From Nitrospirota bacterium (lineage in GTDB: Bacteria; Nitrospirota_A; Leptospirillia; Leptospirillales; Leptospirillaceae), in assembly GCA_021829515.1 (NCBI GenBank), contig JAKBPM010000001.1, forward strand, positions 1-64,000: a DNA stretch of 64,000 bases. Direction: 5' to 3'. This document shows, piece by piece, positions 35,487 through 46,400 of the stretch; positions within the stretch are counted from its first letter, which is position 1; every line of letters starts with the position of its first letter. Both the position numbers and the translations under genes were made by a program. Under the pieces are notes generated by a model, which ran no database searches, had not been told where the DNA came from, and saw nothing but the letters and a program-made list of their open reading frames with translations.

Positions 35487-38180
35487 TCACCCTTCGGATT
35501 GCATGTTTTCCGGCAAAAGGTTATTGACCAGGGAAAAAAGTTCAAGATTCAACCTGGATGTGGATTCTCTGGAAAGATCCTCCGGAGAAACCGGAAAACC
35601 AAAACGAAGGGTGATTTTCCGGGGCACCGGGAAGCGCTTGTTCCTGGGGTAAGCCTCGAAACTTCCAATGATCCCAACCGGTATGACGGGACAGGGGAAG
35701 GCCCCCAAAAGATGGGCTGTTCCTGGCCGGAACATCTTGATCTTCCCATCATGGGAGCGGTCGCCTTCGGGAAATACAAGAATCCCCTTCCCTTCTTCCA
35801 GCATTCGATAAGAGACCCTGAGAGCGGACGAAGCCTTGTCCGGATCAATGGATATCACTCCAAAGGGATCCTTCAAGGGATGGATCCTGGGATGATCAAA
35901 AATGGGGGAAAACCCCAAAAGCACCGTTCTCGAAAGGATTTCATCCGGCAGAGCCGCTGAAATCAGGAAGCCATCCAGATAGCTTCCATGATTGGCGACA
36001 ATGACAAACGGACCATCCGGCCAAATGGCTTTTTCACCGTTAAATGTCTCGTAGATCCAACCTTTATCCGTCTTTTCGAACCGGGGAAGATTGGCTCGAA
36101 AAAAAATCGAAGAGGTCCCCCGCAAAAAAAGATGGAACGCCTTGAGACCGGAAGATAGGCTTTGCCCGTCTGGAGAAAGTGGGCGATGAGGCACCTCTGC
36201 CAATTCCTTTTCAGTCAGGGGTGTCTCCCAATAATGACCTTCAAGCGTCTTTTTTTCTGCCACCTTAAGACCATTTGCCCAAAGAGATACGGCAACCATC
36301 AGATCCTTGACCGTCAAAAGATTGTTCAAGAGGGCATCCTCTGGAATTCTTGCTCCGAATCCTTCTTCCAGAGCCGAAACCAGCTCAAGTCTTCCAAGAG
36401 AATCAAGTCCCAGATCGATTTCCAGGTGGTCTTCCATTCTGACTGGGCGCTTGATTGTCAAAACCTCATTCAGGATGGTAAAGGTTTTCTGTTCTATCGG
36501 ATCCACATCCTTCGGAAGGGGTTCCTTTCCCTCATTTTGTTTCTCAGACTCCAGCTCCTCAACGATTTCAGGGAGAAGATACCGCTTGAGCTTCATCAAT
36601 CTCGTTCTTGGCAATGGGTCCCTGACAATCGAAAAGCCACCCAATCTGCTGTGAGAAGGCAGGGACTGCTGCATCAGGTTAAACATATCCGTGACGATGG
36701 GAACAATATTGGTTCGCCCGGAGCGCTGAAAACTTTCAATATCGGGACGAACAAGCAACCATGGGACTCCCTTTCGAAGGGTTACAGCGATTTCTGAAAC
36801 CAACGGGTCCGATATCCAGCGAGACTCGATCGCTTCAGGCTGGATTTTTTTCCCGTTTGGAAGAACCAGAAGCTCTTTCAAACGTCCGGTCAGGGTCAGG
36901 TAACCATCGGACAAATCTCCCCTGTCCCCGGTAGAGAACCATCCATCCTGATCGACCAGGGATTCGCGCCTATACCGGTCAAGCCAATAGGATGTTGCCA
37001 CATTCTCTCCCTTGACCTGTACCTCCCCGGCTTCGGATATCCTCACGGAAACACCATCAAGAGGCCTGCCGACAGATCCGATCCGAAAGGCTTCCGGAAT
37101 GTTGAAAGAAACGACCGGGGAAGTTTCGGTCAAGCCATATCCCTCCAAAAGCATAAGACCAAACCCCATAAAATCTTCAATGATGGCCCGATCAAGAGGG
37201 GCTCCACCAGATGACAGTGCCCTCAATGACTGCCCGAATCGGGCATGAACCGCAGGAAAAGCCATTTTCCCGATGGAAGGGAATCCCGTCCTGGAGAGAT
37301 TTCTCACCATTGGAGCCAAAATCTTTTTTGCCACAAACTCCTTGATGGTCCCCTTTTGACGGACTCCTTCCATCAGTTTTTGGTGAAAACCCTCCCAAAT
37401 TGCCGGCACTCCCGGAAATAGGGCGATATCCTGATTGGAAAGACACCATGCAATCGTTTTCGGGTGGTTGTCCGGAACAAAAACAGGAACAGCTCCCAGC
37501 AGAATCGGAAGATGAAAAAGTCCCATCGCCGGATAGGCGTGATGAAGAGGCAACATTCCGAGAACTTTGTCCCCTTTTCGGTAAACATGAAGCTTCTCGA
37601 AAGAGAAAACATCGGACAGAATGTTTTTGTGTGTCAGAGGGACTCCCTTTGCATTCCCGGTCGTTCCGGATGTCATCAAAAGAAATGCCACATCATCCGT
37701 CTTTCCCTGTACACACCTTTTCCCGAGAGCATTGATAGCCGCATCTCCTTCACCGGAAGACAGGGGAGACTCAGTGGACACACTGACAACTTCGCCCCCC
37801 CACACACCCGTTAGAGATGAGACAGCTTGCGAGATCACCACCATGCGATCAGCCTCAAAGTTCTTGAGGTGAAAGCCCATTTCGGCAGGAGGCATCAGAT
37901 GGTCGATCGCCATGACAGTCGCACCCCGTCCAAGGATCGCCATGGCCGCAAGGATCCAGGTCATTCCGGGTGGCCCCGTCAACCCCACGACCATACCCGG
38001 GTCAACCCTGATCTGATCCATCAGTTGCCCCACCCTGGCAGAGGCCATCCGTCCATCATAAGCCACTGGAAACAGTTGCCCGTCTTTCTGGACAACGTCC
38101 ACTCCCAAAACGTCTCCGGGCTCTTCCTTTATCCTGCGAAAAAAACCTTCGAACAGGGTTTGAGGACGATCCATGGTCAT
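35487..38180 (-). CDS. AMP-ligase / ACP / PlsC-type acyltransferase fusion
   Basis: An 897-residue three-domain protein. Residues 1-540 are an acyl-AMP ligase with TSGTTGNAKG (170-179), LEGYGLTETSPV, GWFSTGDRG and a C-terminal LPNGKKIQPEAIE. About 560-640 is an acyl carrier domain with DLGLDSLGRLE, phosphopantetheine Ser594. About 690-890 is a PlsC/LPLAT acyltransferase with the H-x4-D box NHGSYLD (H731, D736) and FPEGDRS. The order implies activation of a fatty acid, loading on the built-in carrier and transfer to an acceptor such as a lysophospholipid. It resembles the acyltransferase-ligase Aas family in reversed order, plus an ACP. It overlaps the beta-CASP gene by ATGA. Confidence 0.85.
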   Translation of the reverse strand: MTMDRPQTLFEGFFRRIKEEPGDVLGVDVVQKDGQLFPVAYDGRMASARVGQLMDQIRVDPGMVVGLTGPPGMTWILAAMAILGRGATVMAIDHLMPPAEMGFHLKNFEADRMVVISQAVSSLTGVWGGEVVSVSTESPLSSGEGDAAINALGKRCVQGKTDDVAFLLMTSGTTGNAKGVPLTHKNILSDVFSFEKLHVYRKGDKVLGMLPLHHAYPAMGLFHLPILLGAVPVFVPDNHPKTIAWCLSNQDIALFPGVPAIWEGFHQKLMEGVRQKGTIKEFVAKKILAPMVRNLSRTGFPSIGKMAFPAVHARFGQSLRALSSGGAPLDRAIIEDFMGFGLMLLEGYGLTETSPVVSFNIPEAFRIGSVGRPLDGVSVRISEAGEVQVKGENVATSYWLDRYRRESLVDQDGWFSTGDRGDLSDGYLTLTGRLKELLVLPNGKKIQPEAIESRWISDPLVSEIAVTLRKGVPWLLVRPDIESFQRSGRTNIVPIVTDMFNLMQQSLPSHSRLGGFSIVRDPLPRTRLMKLKRYLLPEIVEELESEKQNEGKEPLPKDVDPIEQKTFTILNEVLTIKRPVRMEDHLEIDLGLDSLGRLELVSALEEGFGARIPEDALLNNLLTVKDLMVAVSLWANGLKVAEKKTLEGHYWETPLTEKELAEVPHRPLSPDGQSLSSGLKAFHLFLRGTSSIFFRANLPRFEKTDKGWIYETFNGEKAIWPDGPFVIVANHGSYLDGFLISAALPDEILSRTVLLGFSPIFDHPRIHPLKDPFGVISIDPDKASSALRVSYRMLEEGKGILVFPEGDRSHDGKIKMFRPGTAHLLGAFPCPVIPVGIIGSFEAYPRNKRFPVPRKITLRFGFPVSPEDLSRESTSRLNLELFSLVNNLLPENMQSEG

Positions 38181-39592
38181 ACCCTCTTTCCTTTTGCTGG
38201 AGCTAATTCAATTGTTTCATGAAGTTTTGGCATCGCCATATTGTTCCACCCGATGGATGGAAGCTTTTCGGAAAATCCGGTCATGGATCGTTTCTCTCCA
38301 TGAACCAGAAAAACCTGATCCGGGACCTGCATACTTGAGCACCAGGCAAGCAGGTCCCCTTGGTCGGCATGGGCCGAAAACCCATTGATCATGTGCGTCT
38401 GGATCCGGACATCGCGCATCTCCCCAAGAAGACGGACTTTCTTTTCTCCATCCACAATCGCCCGGCCAAGGGTCCCTTCCGCCTGATAACCAACAAATAT
38501 CAAAGATGATAAGGGATTATCAATATGTCGCTCAAGATGATAAACAATCCTTCCTCCGGAAATCATTCCCGAGCCCGCCATAATGACAGCATCCCGCCTG
38601 ACAGCGTTGATCTCCTGGGAGTCATGAATGGAACGTGCTGTCACAAGTCCCGGGAAAGAAAACGGGTCAATCCCCTGGGAAATAAAAGACTCCAGCTCGG
38701 GAGAAAGTTCACTGCGAAAGCGTTCGAAGACCTCCGTCGCTGACAGGGCCATCGGCGAATCCAGAAAAAAGAAAGTCCCCGGCGGGACTCTTTCTTCCCG
38801 GAAAAACTGTCCGAATACCCACAGAAGTTCCTGAGCCCTTTCCAATGCAAATGTCGGAATCAGGACATTGCCACCACCAGCCAATGTTTGGGCCAAAACA
38901 CGGGCCAGCTCCTCAATCGAGCCCTCTCTGGATCGATGGAGTCGATCACCATAGGTCGTCTCAACCAGAACATAATCAGAATCCAATGGAGGAGACCATG
39001 GCTTGACCAATGAAACATTTTTCGGACCGATATCTCCTGAAAACAGGATTCTGGTTGTCGCCCCTTTCTCCCGAACCGAAACCTGGATAGACGCTGAGCC
39101 GAGAATATGGCCGGCATCATGAAAGGTTGCCGTTACATCAGGATGGAGCTTCACAGGCGTTTTGAGGGCAACCGTCTGAAACAGAGCCATCGTCTCGATC
39201 ACATCGGAAATATTATAGGAAGCGTCATCTCTCTTGTGGATGATTCCTTTTGCATGGTTGTGCCGCCTGTCTCTCGCTTCCTCATGAAGATGTGCCGCAT
39301 CCTGGAGAACAATTCCTGAGAGAAGCCGTGTGGGTTGGGTGGAGTAGATCGGTCCACGAAACCCTTGCCGGAAAAGGAGTGGAAGCCTTCCACAATGGTC
39401 AAGATGGGCATGAGTCAGCAGAACCGCATCAATTTCACGAGGATCAAATCCAAAAGGATCCGACTCGCCACCAAAAAGCTCATCCGCCCCCTGAAAAAGA
39501 CCACAGTCCACAAGAAGTCGAAACCCGTCCATTTCAAGGAGGTGACAGGAACCGGTTACACAAGATGCCGCGCCATGAAAAGAAATTTTCAT
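38177..39592 (-). CDS. Beta-CASP metallo-beta-lactamase ribonuclease-like protein
   Basis: A 471-residue protein of the CPSF73/YSH1-like branch. MBL motifs: THAHLDHCGRLP, HDAGHILGSA and FSGDIGP. The beta-CASP insert carries LVETTYGDR, PTFALERAQELL and DSPMA, and motif C is GFSAHADQGDL. Bacterial relatives of this length are RNA endo- or exonucleases. The N-terminal MKISFHGAASCVTGSCHLLE is typical. It is the upstream gene of an overlapping pair with the ligase-ACP-acyltransferase fusion, a pairing with no obvious metabolic reason. Confidence 0.88.
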   Translation of the reverse strand: MKISFHGAASCVTGSCHLLEMDGFRLLVDCGLFQGADELFGGESDPFGFDPREIDAVLLTHAHLDHCGRLPLLFRQGFRGPIYSTQPTRLLSGIVLQDAAHLHEEARDRRHNHAKGIIHKRDDASYNISDVIETMALFQTVALKTPVKLHPDVTATFHDAGHILGSASIQVSVREKGATTRILFSGDIGPKNVSLVKPWSPPLDSDYVLVETTYGDRLHRSREGSIEELARVLAQTLAGGGNVLIPTFALERAQELLWVFGQFFREERVPPGTFFFLDSPMALSATEVFERFRSELSPELESFISQGIDPFSFPGLVTARSIHDSQEINAVRRDAVIMAGSGMISGGRIVYHLERHIDNPLSSLIFVGYQAEGTLGRAIVDGEKKVRLLGEMRDVRIQTHMINGFSAHADQGDLLAWCSSMQVPDQVFLVHGEKRSMTGFSEKLPSIGWNNMAMPKLHETIELAPAKGKRV

Positions 39593-39688
39593 TAATCTTC
39601 CTTTCTGCCGAGAATCGGCAATGATAGGGGGTCTTTTTCCAGTTCATTCTGGCAAAACAACAAAAACCCTCCAAGATCACTCAGTTGA

Positions 39689-42600
39689 TCAGGGATGTCT
39701 TCCATCAAAAAAAGCTTCCACCGCTCTGATCGTGTCGAAGGGAAAGATGATTTTGAACACTCCCTGATCCTTCGTCAGGCGGGGCGGGAGAAGCCCCCTG
39801 AGAAAGAGAAAAGTGCCTCCACCAAAATCCCTCTCATAGGAATAGCTCTCTCCGATACATGCCTTCATATGGCGATGAAGTGCTACCGTATAAAGAAGAG
39901 CCTGAAGAAAGTACCCACCCGAAGTGAGGGCATCATGAAGGCTTTCTTGTGAATAGTCCATCGGGTTTGGTCCAAGGTCATTTGTCTTGTAATCCACAAA
40001 GGCAACCCGTCCTTCATGAAAGAAAAAAAGATCGACCGCTCCTGATAGCATTCCGTTCAAATCGGCATAAGCACTCGATTCCAAGCCCCATTTGTCCGGC
40101 AAAGGGACCGAAAGATTTCTTAACAACGCATAAAATCGTGAAAGGTTGTATCGCTCCATCGGGAAAGAAAATGCCAGTTCCGTGACCTTTTTTTCCCTTG
40201 GAATCTCCCCTATTTTCAATGAAGCCCCATCGATCGGAGTTGTTCTGCAGGCAGCGACCATCTCCAAAGCGTTTTTCAGATCATCCTTTTCCAAAAATCC
40301 ACGAAGCTCAAGCCGAGACCGGACGAACCCGATCCATTTTTCATCCTCAGTATCCATATCGGCATTTTCCAAAAGTTCATGGATCAATGTTCCCGTCCTG
40401 GCCCCCCTCGCCAAACCTCCCCGTGGAGACTGTTTCTCGAAAAACACATCACGCTCCGGAAAAGGATCTTCGGCAAAAGACTGATCCTCGAAAAAATGCG
40501 CCATTGAAGTAAAACTCTCATGAATCCAGCCTCTTCGATCCGGAAAAAATCCTTTTTCAAACGCAGGCCCAGTCAAAACAGTCTGGTCTTTTAGAATCGT
40601 CTCCTGCAAAAACGGTTCCGAGAGCCCCTCGAACATCTCAAGGGGTTCTGCAACAATTGTCCCGCCCGAAAGATCCTCCGCCATTTTTGCCAGGATCCAG
40701 GGCGTCAGAGGGTGATCTCCAGAAAGCTTATCTTCCAGAACCTTTTCGGGGTTCTCAGGAGAAAACGTTTTCATCATACCCAAAAGCAGCCACAAAAAAG
40801 GTGATGGTTCGGAAACAGGAAGAAAACCTCCCTTTTTAGACTGATCATTTAAAACAATGCTGACATGGTATCGTGCCCTGGTCAGTGCAACATAAAGGAT
40901 TCTGAGTTCCTCTGAAAAAGAGTCTTTCCTCGATTCTTCCATTGTCTCAGGGTCCATTTCATCCTCAAACCAAAGAGAGGGAAGTGAGACAGAAGAAATC
41001 GACGGCTCCCTTTTCTTTAATGGAAAAGAAATCTTTCCGGGTTTCAGAACAAAAGGGCAAAAAACCATATCAAACTCAAGACCCTTGGCTTTGTGAACGG
41101 TCATGATCCGGACAGCATTGGCTGCTCCTTCCGCCCTTAAGATCTCTTCCTCACCGGCAGGAAGTTCGTCCGATCTGCGAATGGCTCGGGAAAAACGCGC
41201 AAGAAGCCGCTCCGGAAGGAGATTCTCCTGGGACTCCCACAGATTCAAGAGCTCAAGAAGATGATTCAGGTTGATCCATTTTCTTTTTCCATCAATGCGT
41301 CCTGCAAGATTGTTCTCAATCGACAGGGAGGAAATCATGGATATCCCCATTCGATAGATCCCCGATGACTCCCATTCCTTTCTGAGAAGGGAAAAGCTCC
41401 TGAGTTTCTCCTCTCTGGATGGGAGGTCCGAGCTCAAATTCTTAAGAGACTGATAGTCCTCACCCACGAGTTCGCTTGTCAACGCGGCAAGAATACCGGA
41501 AAAACCTCCCTGGCCAAGGATAGCCAAGAGAATCCACTCAAGCTCCCTGGCTTCAGATGAATCCAGGACAGAACCATCTTTCTCCACAAGAGAGGGAATA
41601 CCAAGGAGGGCCAATTCTTTTTCAATCTCATGCGCTTCCCTTGTTTTCCGGACCAGAACGGCAATCTCCGAGGGCAAAACAGGTTTTTCTCCCATCCTGG
41701 AGTTTGACTCCGGGCAAAGGATACGGTGAATTTCCCGAGCTGTGGATCTGGCAACGAGAACGTCCTCCGGACTTCGGAGTGTGTCGTCGGCCTCCGGATG
41801 GGACCCTCCCTTTCGGGGTAAAGACTCCTTGACCAGAATCCGCATGGGGGCTATCCGCTTTCCGGAGACCTCCAGAAAGCTGTTTCGAGATGAAGCACAG
41901 TAGACCTCTGGAGCCAGAACATGTGGATTCGAAAAGGGAGATGGATGATTGGAATAAAGAAAATTCAGGGCTGAAAGGAGGGAAGAGGATTGTCGATACG
42001 AGGACAAAAGACCGTATACATGCCCCCCCATTTTCTCTCTGAATCGAATGTAGCTTTGAAGATCTGCCCCCCTGAAGTGATAAATGGATTGCTTTGGATC
42101 ACCCACAAAAACCATTGATGGTGTGGGCAAGAGGGAATCTCCCGAATCGTTTTTTCCAATTTTCAACAGAAGGGAAATCTGACTGGGATCAGTATCCTGA
42201 AATTCATCGACCAGAAAAACCTTAAATTTGGACCGGATTGCCGCAAGGATGAGCCTGGAATCCGGGGAGTCAGGATTTTCTTTCTCCTCCTTCTCAAGAA
42301 TTCCGAGAAGGAGCAAAAGAGCATCATCCTGGAAACGGATTTGAGCGGCTTTCTTATTCTCTTCGAGGATTTTGCCGACATGGTCCATCATTCGCCGGAC
42401 AAAGGCTTTCGATGCTTCCTCCCATCTTTCACGCAGAAAATCCATCGAAGCGGAAAGCTCCACAAGGGCTTTTTTGAGCACGGGATTCTGGGTTTTTTGA
42501 GCATCAAGAGCCCCCTTTATCTTGAGGGACTGGTCGCTCTTTGCGCAGAGGATGTTGAACGGAAAGTCCGCATCTGACAAGAGCTTGGTCCGCTCGGACG

Positions 42601-43402
42601 AATGATCCTCAACAGATAATTCATTCACAATCTGTTTCTTCTCAAAAACCTGAGCAAAGGCTTCTTCAAGAAGGTCTATTCCCGGCCCGGACAATAGCTC
42701 CGGATCCGATACCGGCCACCCTCCCTGGGCAAGAGAAATGACTCGTGAGGTCAAGCGGGAAGGGTCAGGCTTCGGATTTTCAAGGAAATCCCCATTGTAG
42801 AAGGCAAGTGTTGTGATCCCCTTTTGAAACCAGTACCTTCTGAGTGCCGGATGGATCCGCTCAAGGTCATCTCTCAAAAAGCGGGCGGTTGCCTCAAAAA
42901 CATACGGTTCCGTCCGGGTGACAACCTCCCTTTCTTCTGTTATACCCGCAAGATGCATGATCTCAGAGAGCAGCCCCTGGTAGAAGGAATGGATCGTCCG
43001 GATCACCACGCGGTCAAAATCCAGTATGGCTCGTTCGATTCTGGAGGAAGCCTCTTCAGGAGAAACATTCTCCAGAAGATCAAGAAGAGGTGGAATGGGT
43101 TGAGGAAAAACCTCTGAACCAGTCGAAGCGCCCCGTCGTGAGAGATAGGATCTCAGGCCAAGGAGCTCTTTTCTGATTCTTTTCAGAAGCTCCTGAGTCG
43201 CGGCCCTGGTAAAGGTAATCACGGCTATCTTGTCCACCGGGTGGTTCCAGACGATAATCGCCTTGAGAAACAGGACCGAAAGAAGAGTGGTTTTTCCAGT
43301 ACCAGCACTTGCCTCCACCAAGTGAAGCCCGCCTTCTTCAATCCCGAAGGGATCATTTATCACTGGATCAATCGGCATTGATCGTCTTTTTCTTTTTTTC
43401 AT
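39689..43402 (-). CDS. recB: Exodeoxyribonuclease V subunit RecB (UvrD-type helicase-nuclease)
   Basis: About 1237 residues. The N-terminal helicase has Walker A SAGTGKTTLLSVLF, motif II LVDEFQDTDPSQISLL, motif III FVGDPKQSIYHFRGADL, and later RIMTVHKAKGLEFDMVFCPF and LYVALTRARYHVS. The C-terminal nuclease has GAVDLFFFHEGRVAFVDYKT, the RecB nuclease active site. With RecC it makes the helicase-nuclease that processes double-strand ends. It starts inside recC (35-base overlap; an in-frame ATG at 43378 would leave 11). No recD gene is adjacent in the window. Confidence 0.92.
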   Translation of the reverse strand: MKKRKRRSMPIDPVINDPFGIEEGGLHLVEASAGTGKTTLLSVLFLKAIIVWNHPVDKIAVITFTRAATQELLKRIRKELLGLRSYLSRRGASTGSEVFPQPIPPLLDLLENVSPEEASSRIERAILDFDRVVIRTIHSFYQGLLSEIMHLAGITEEREVVTRTEPYVFEATARFLRDDLERIHPALRRYWFQKGITTLAFYNGDFLENPKPDPSRLTSRVISLAQGGWPVSDPELLSGPGIDLLEEAFAQVFEKKQIVNELSVEDHSSERTKLLSDADFPFNILCAKSDQSLKIKGALDAQKTQNPVLKKALVELSASMDFLRERWEEASKAFVRRMMDHVGKILEENKKAAQIRFQDDALLLLLGILEKEEKENPDSPDSRLILAAIRSKFKVFLVDEFQDTDPSQISLLLKIGKNDSGDSLLPTPSMVFVGDPKQSIYHFRGADLQSYIRFREKMGGHVYGLLSSYRQSSSLLSALNFLYSNHPSPFSNPHVLAPEVYCASSRNSFLEVSGKRIAPMRILVKESLPRKGGSHPEADDTLRSPEDVLVARSTAREIHRILCPESNSRMGEKPVLPSEIAVLVRKTREAHEIEKELALLGIPSLVEKDGSVLDSSEARELEWILLAILGQGGFSGILAALTSELVGEDYQSLKNLSSDLPSREEKLRSFSLLRKEWESSGIYRMGISMISSLSIENNLAGRIDGKRKWINLNHLLELLNLWESQENLLPERLLARFSRAIRRSDELPAGEEEILRAEGAANAVRIMTVHKAKGLEFDMVFCPFVLKPGKISFPLKKREPSISSVSLPSLWFEDEMDPETMEESRKDSFSEELRILYVALTRARYHVSIVLNDQSKKGGFLPVSEPSPFLWLLLGMMKTFSPENPEKVLEDKLSGDHPLTPWILAKMAEDLSGGTIVAEPLEMFEGLSEPFLQETILKDQTVLTGPAFEKGFFPDRRGWIHESFTSMAHFFEDQSFAEDPFPERDVFFEKQSPRGGLARGARTGTLIHELLENADMDTEDEKWIGFVRSRLELRGFLEKDDLKNALEMVAACRTTPIDGASLKIGEIPREKKVTELAFSFPMERYNLSRFYALLRNLSVPLPDKWGLESSAYADLNGMLSGAVDLFFFHEGRVAFVDYKTNDLGPNPMDYSQESLHDALTSGGYFLQALLYTVALHRHMKACIGESYSYERDFGGGTFLFLRGLLPPRLTKDQGVFKIIFPFDTIRAVEAFFDGRHP

Positions 43403-46400
43403 CCACGACAGATCCCAAGATGGGGGAAAAGACTCTCAATGCCATTTTCTCTGAAGGCAGAAGTTGCTCAGGGTCAGAACCAGGTAGTCTTGTCCAAGGA
43501 GAGGCTTTTGCATATAAAATCATTTCCTCGGGAGAAATATCCGGTGTTTTTTGTTGAGAGATCCAAATTTTTTCAGCTTTTTCCAATGCCTTTCGACGAT
43601 CGGCCCCGTTGGGATCACCCCATGGAAATCTCGGATCAAAAGAGAAATCCGAACTCACTTTCCCCGACTTTGGCTTGGCTTCTTTTTTTCTGAATTTTTT
43701 CCAGCAGTCTGCATACTCCCAAGAACTTTTCAAAAAGATTGGAACAGGAAAAATTTCTCCATAACAGAAAATGGCAAAAAGATCCTGAAGAGCTCTTTTT
43801 GCACCCCCTTTAACACAATAGGACTCGCTCCCGGAACCGGAGAGAGAATAGATCGTTGAAACAACGATCTTGTCCTGAAAACAGAGACTCAGCAACAAAT
43901 GGTCCACCCATAAGGACAAGATATCTCTTTTGGAATGATAATAGGGGAAAAACATAACATGATGAACATCATCCCCTTTTAGGAACACCTGCCCATCAAG
44001 GCTTCCATGAAAACGGAACGTCTGGCCGATCATCTCCGGAATGCTCGAAAGAGACAACTCATGAAGAGGAATTTCCGAGCCCGGATATTGAGAAAAGAGA
44101 AAATCCTTCTCCTTCCATAACCGAAAAACAGAAGAGGAAAGGCTTTCAAAAACACTCCCGGAGGCGCTTCCATGCGGCAAAAAACCAAAAGGGGTTAAAA
44201 AACTTTTGGGAGGGATCTCTCCGTCGTGTTCATTCAAATAGGAAAAGATCGTCTTTCCCAGGAACCTCGATTCCATCAGTCCCGGTACAAATGGATCGTT
44301 TGAAGCAAGAGAGGAAAGGGTATTCTTGAGGGCACCCCCTCCCCAGGATGACCAGAAAAATCGGGCAGGATTCCTGAAAAACCCTTTCAGATCATCCAAT
44401 TCGATTTCCATCGGGCAACATGCGGGAATATCTTCACTCAGATCATCGGGGAGAGGTATGGAAGGGAATCCGGTGTTTTGGACAGACTCTTTTTTCTGGG
44501 AAAACCCTTCTACCAAAGACCATCTTTTCACCAAATTTTCGCATTCAGGTTTCATTGCCCTGATCCAATCGATCAGATGGCCAAGCGGAACCGATGGAAG
44601 GATCTCGTCGAAGGGCTCCTGTCCTGTCCCAGAGTAACTGATGAAAAGAGAATCTTTCGCAGACAGGACAGACTCCAGAAACATCCCCTGATCATCCTCC
44701 CTTCTCGAATGATCACCTGATCTTGGCGCATTCATCAAAGGATCAAATGAGACCATTCTGTCTTTCAGGGTAAAAAGCTCTGAATTCATCCCGAGAAGAG
44801 CCAGGAATCGGGATGAGATTCCTCTTGATGACACGATGGGAGCAAAGGTCACGCCATGCCCCATTTTCCCGGGAGAGTCTCCTTTAGCCATTTTCATCTG
44901 ATGTTCAAGCATTCGGAGAAAACCGTCATATGGAATTTTCAGAGAAGCCATTCGGCTTGCTTCATTTTCATCATCGACAGGAGATAACATTCTGGAAAAG
45001 GATATCAGTGCAGTATAAATCTCGGGCTCTTTGATTCCAAAATCATCAGTGAAGAGATTCATAGCCATCCAGGATGCCGTTTCTCCCCAAAAGAATCCGC
45101 TTTCTTCATCCGGCAGACGATGGGCCAGATCCAGAACAAGCTTTATGAAAACCTGAAACTTTTCAAGAACAGGGGCCACTTCCCAAAGGTCCCCTCCGTC
45201 AAAGGGCATCATATCTTCCACAGGAGCGGACTGGGCAAAAGGAAACGATAACAGAAGGCGCTCCACACCCCAAAAAAAGGTATTGAGGGCAGGCTCGGGC
45301 GAGCCGAATGCTTCTCTCGTCTCCGGAGAAATTCCCCACCAGACAGGAAGCCGGGAAATCCAACGCTCAATCCTCTCGACTTCCTCTTGATCCAGCCCAA
45401 AACGCTCTCTCGAATAGGGGTGATCAAGAAGTGCCATCACCTCAGAAGCGGAACATTTTCCCCGGGCCACTCTGGCACAATTTTCAAGGTATTTGAAACT
45501 TTCCCCACCCCCCCCTTTTCCGACAATCCGATAGGGAATCTCTCCAACCTCCCCGATTTTTTTCTGAAAAACCGCATCAATGAAGGGAGCAAAAAGTTCA
45601 ATATCAGACACCATCACCAAAACATCCGACGACATCAGGGAACTGTCCCGTCTAAAAGACAAAACAATCTCATGATAAAGCGCCTGAACCTCCCCCATGG
45701 GAGTTCTTGATACGACAATTCTCAGAGAGTGATCCAAGGGAGCATCTGAAAGATCAAGCCCGGACCGGTCATTGATGATTTCAGACTGTATCTTTGAAAG
45801 GATGGTTTCCCTATCGGGAATGGAAAAAAACTCTTCAGTCTGACCGGACCTGGAAAGACAGAGATCCCTCATCCTGACAAATTGGGCACCTAGTGCCCTA
45901 GTCAATGGATTGACTGCAGCTCCCTGGGCATCTCCCGGAAGCTGATCAGAGAATCCTGGCAAAAGAAAAATGGGTGTGGCCTGCCATTGATAGAGAACAA
46001 CATCTGTCAGGATGGAGAGATCTTTCAGAAAATCCAGAAAAGAAGGTGGGAGGAGAGAGTGCCCTATGACATGTACCGGGGTTTTCAAAAAAGACTTCCC
46101 CTTGAGAGACTCCGGTGATGCTCTCACAAGCCTTGAAAATCGTTCGAGGAGAGAAACCCTGTGAAGTGGAGTTTTCTGGATCAGGCTTCTCCAAAGATCG
46201 GACCAGGGATCTTGATGATGTTGGTCTTTTTCCCAAATAAGGATCCAGTCAGGCCTGTAGATCAATATCCGGTCAAAAATCTCTGCCAGTGTTATGGCCA
46301 GTTCCCATTGGGACGGAATGTCCCCAGGAAGAGGGATTCCATCTGGCAAGCGAATCGCGTTGCCGGATTCTTCTCTTTTCGAAAAAAGCTCCATCAGGGA

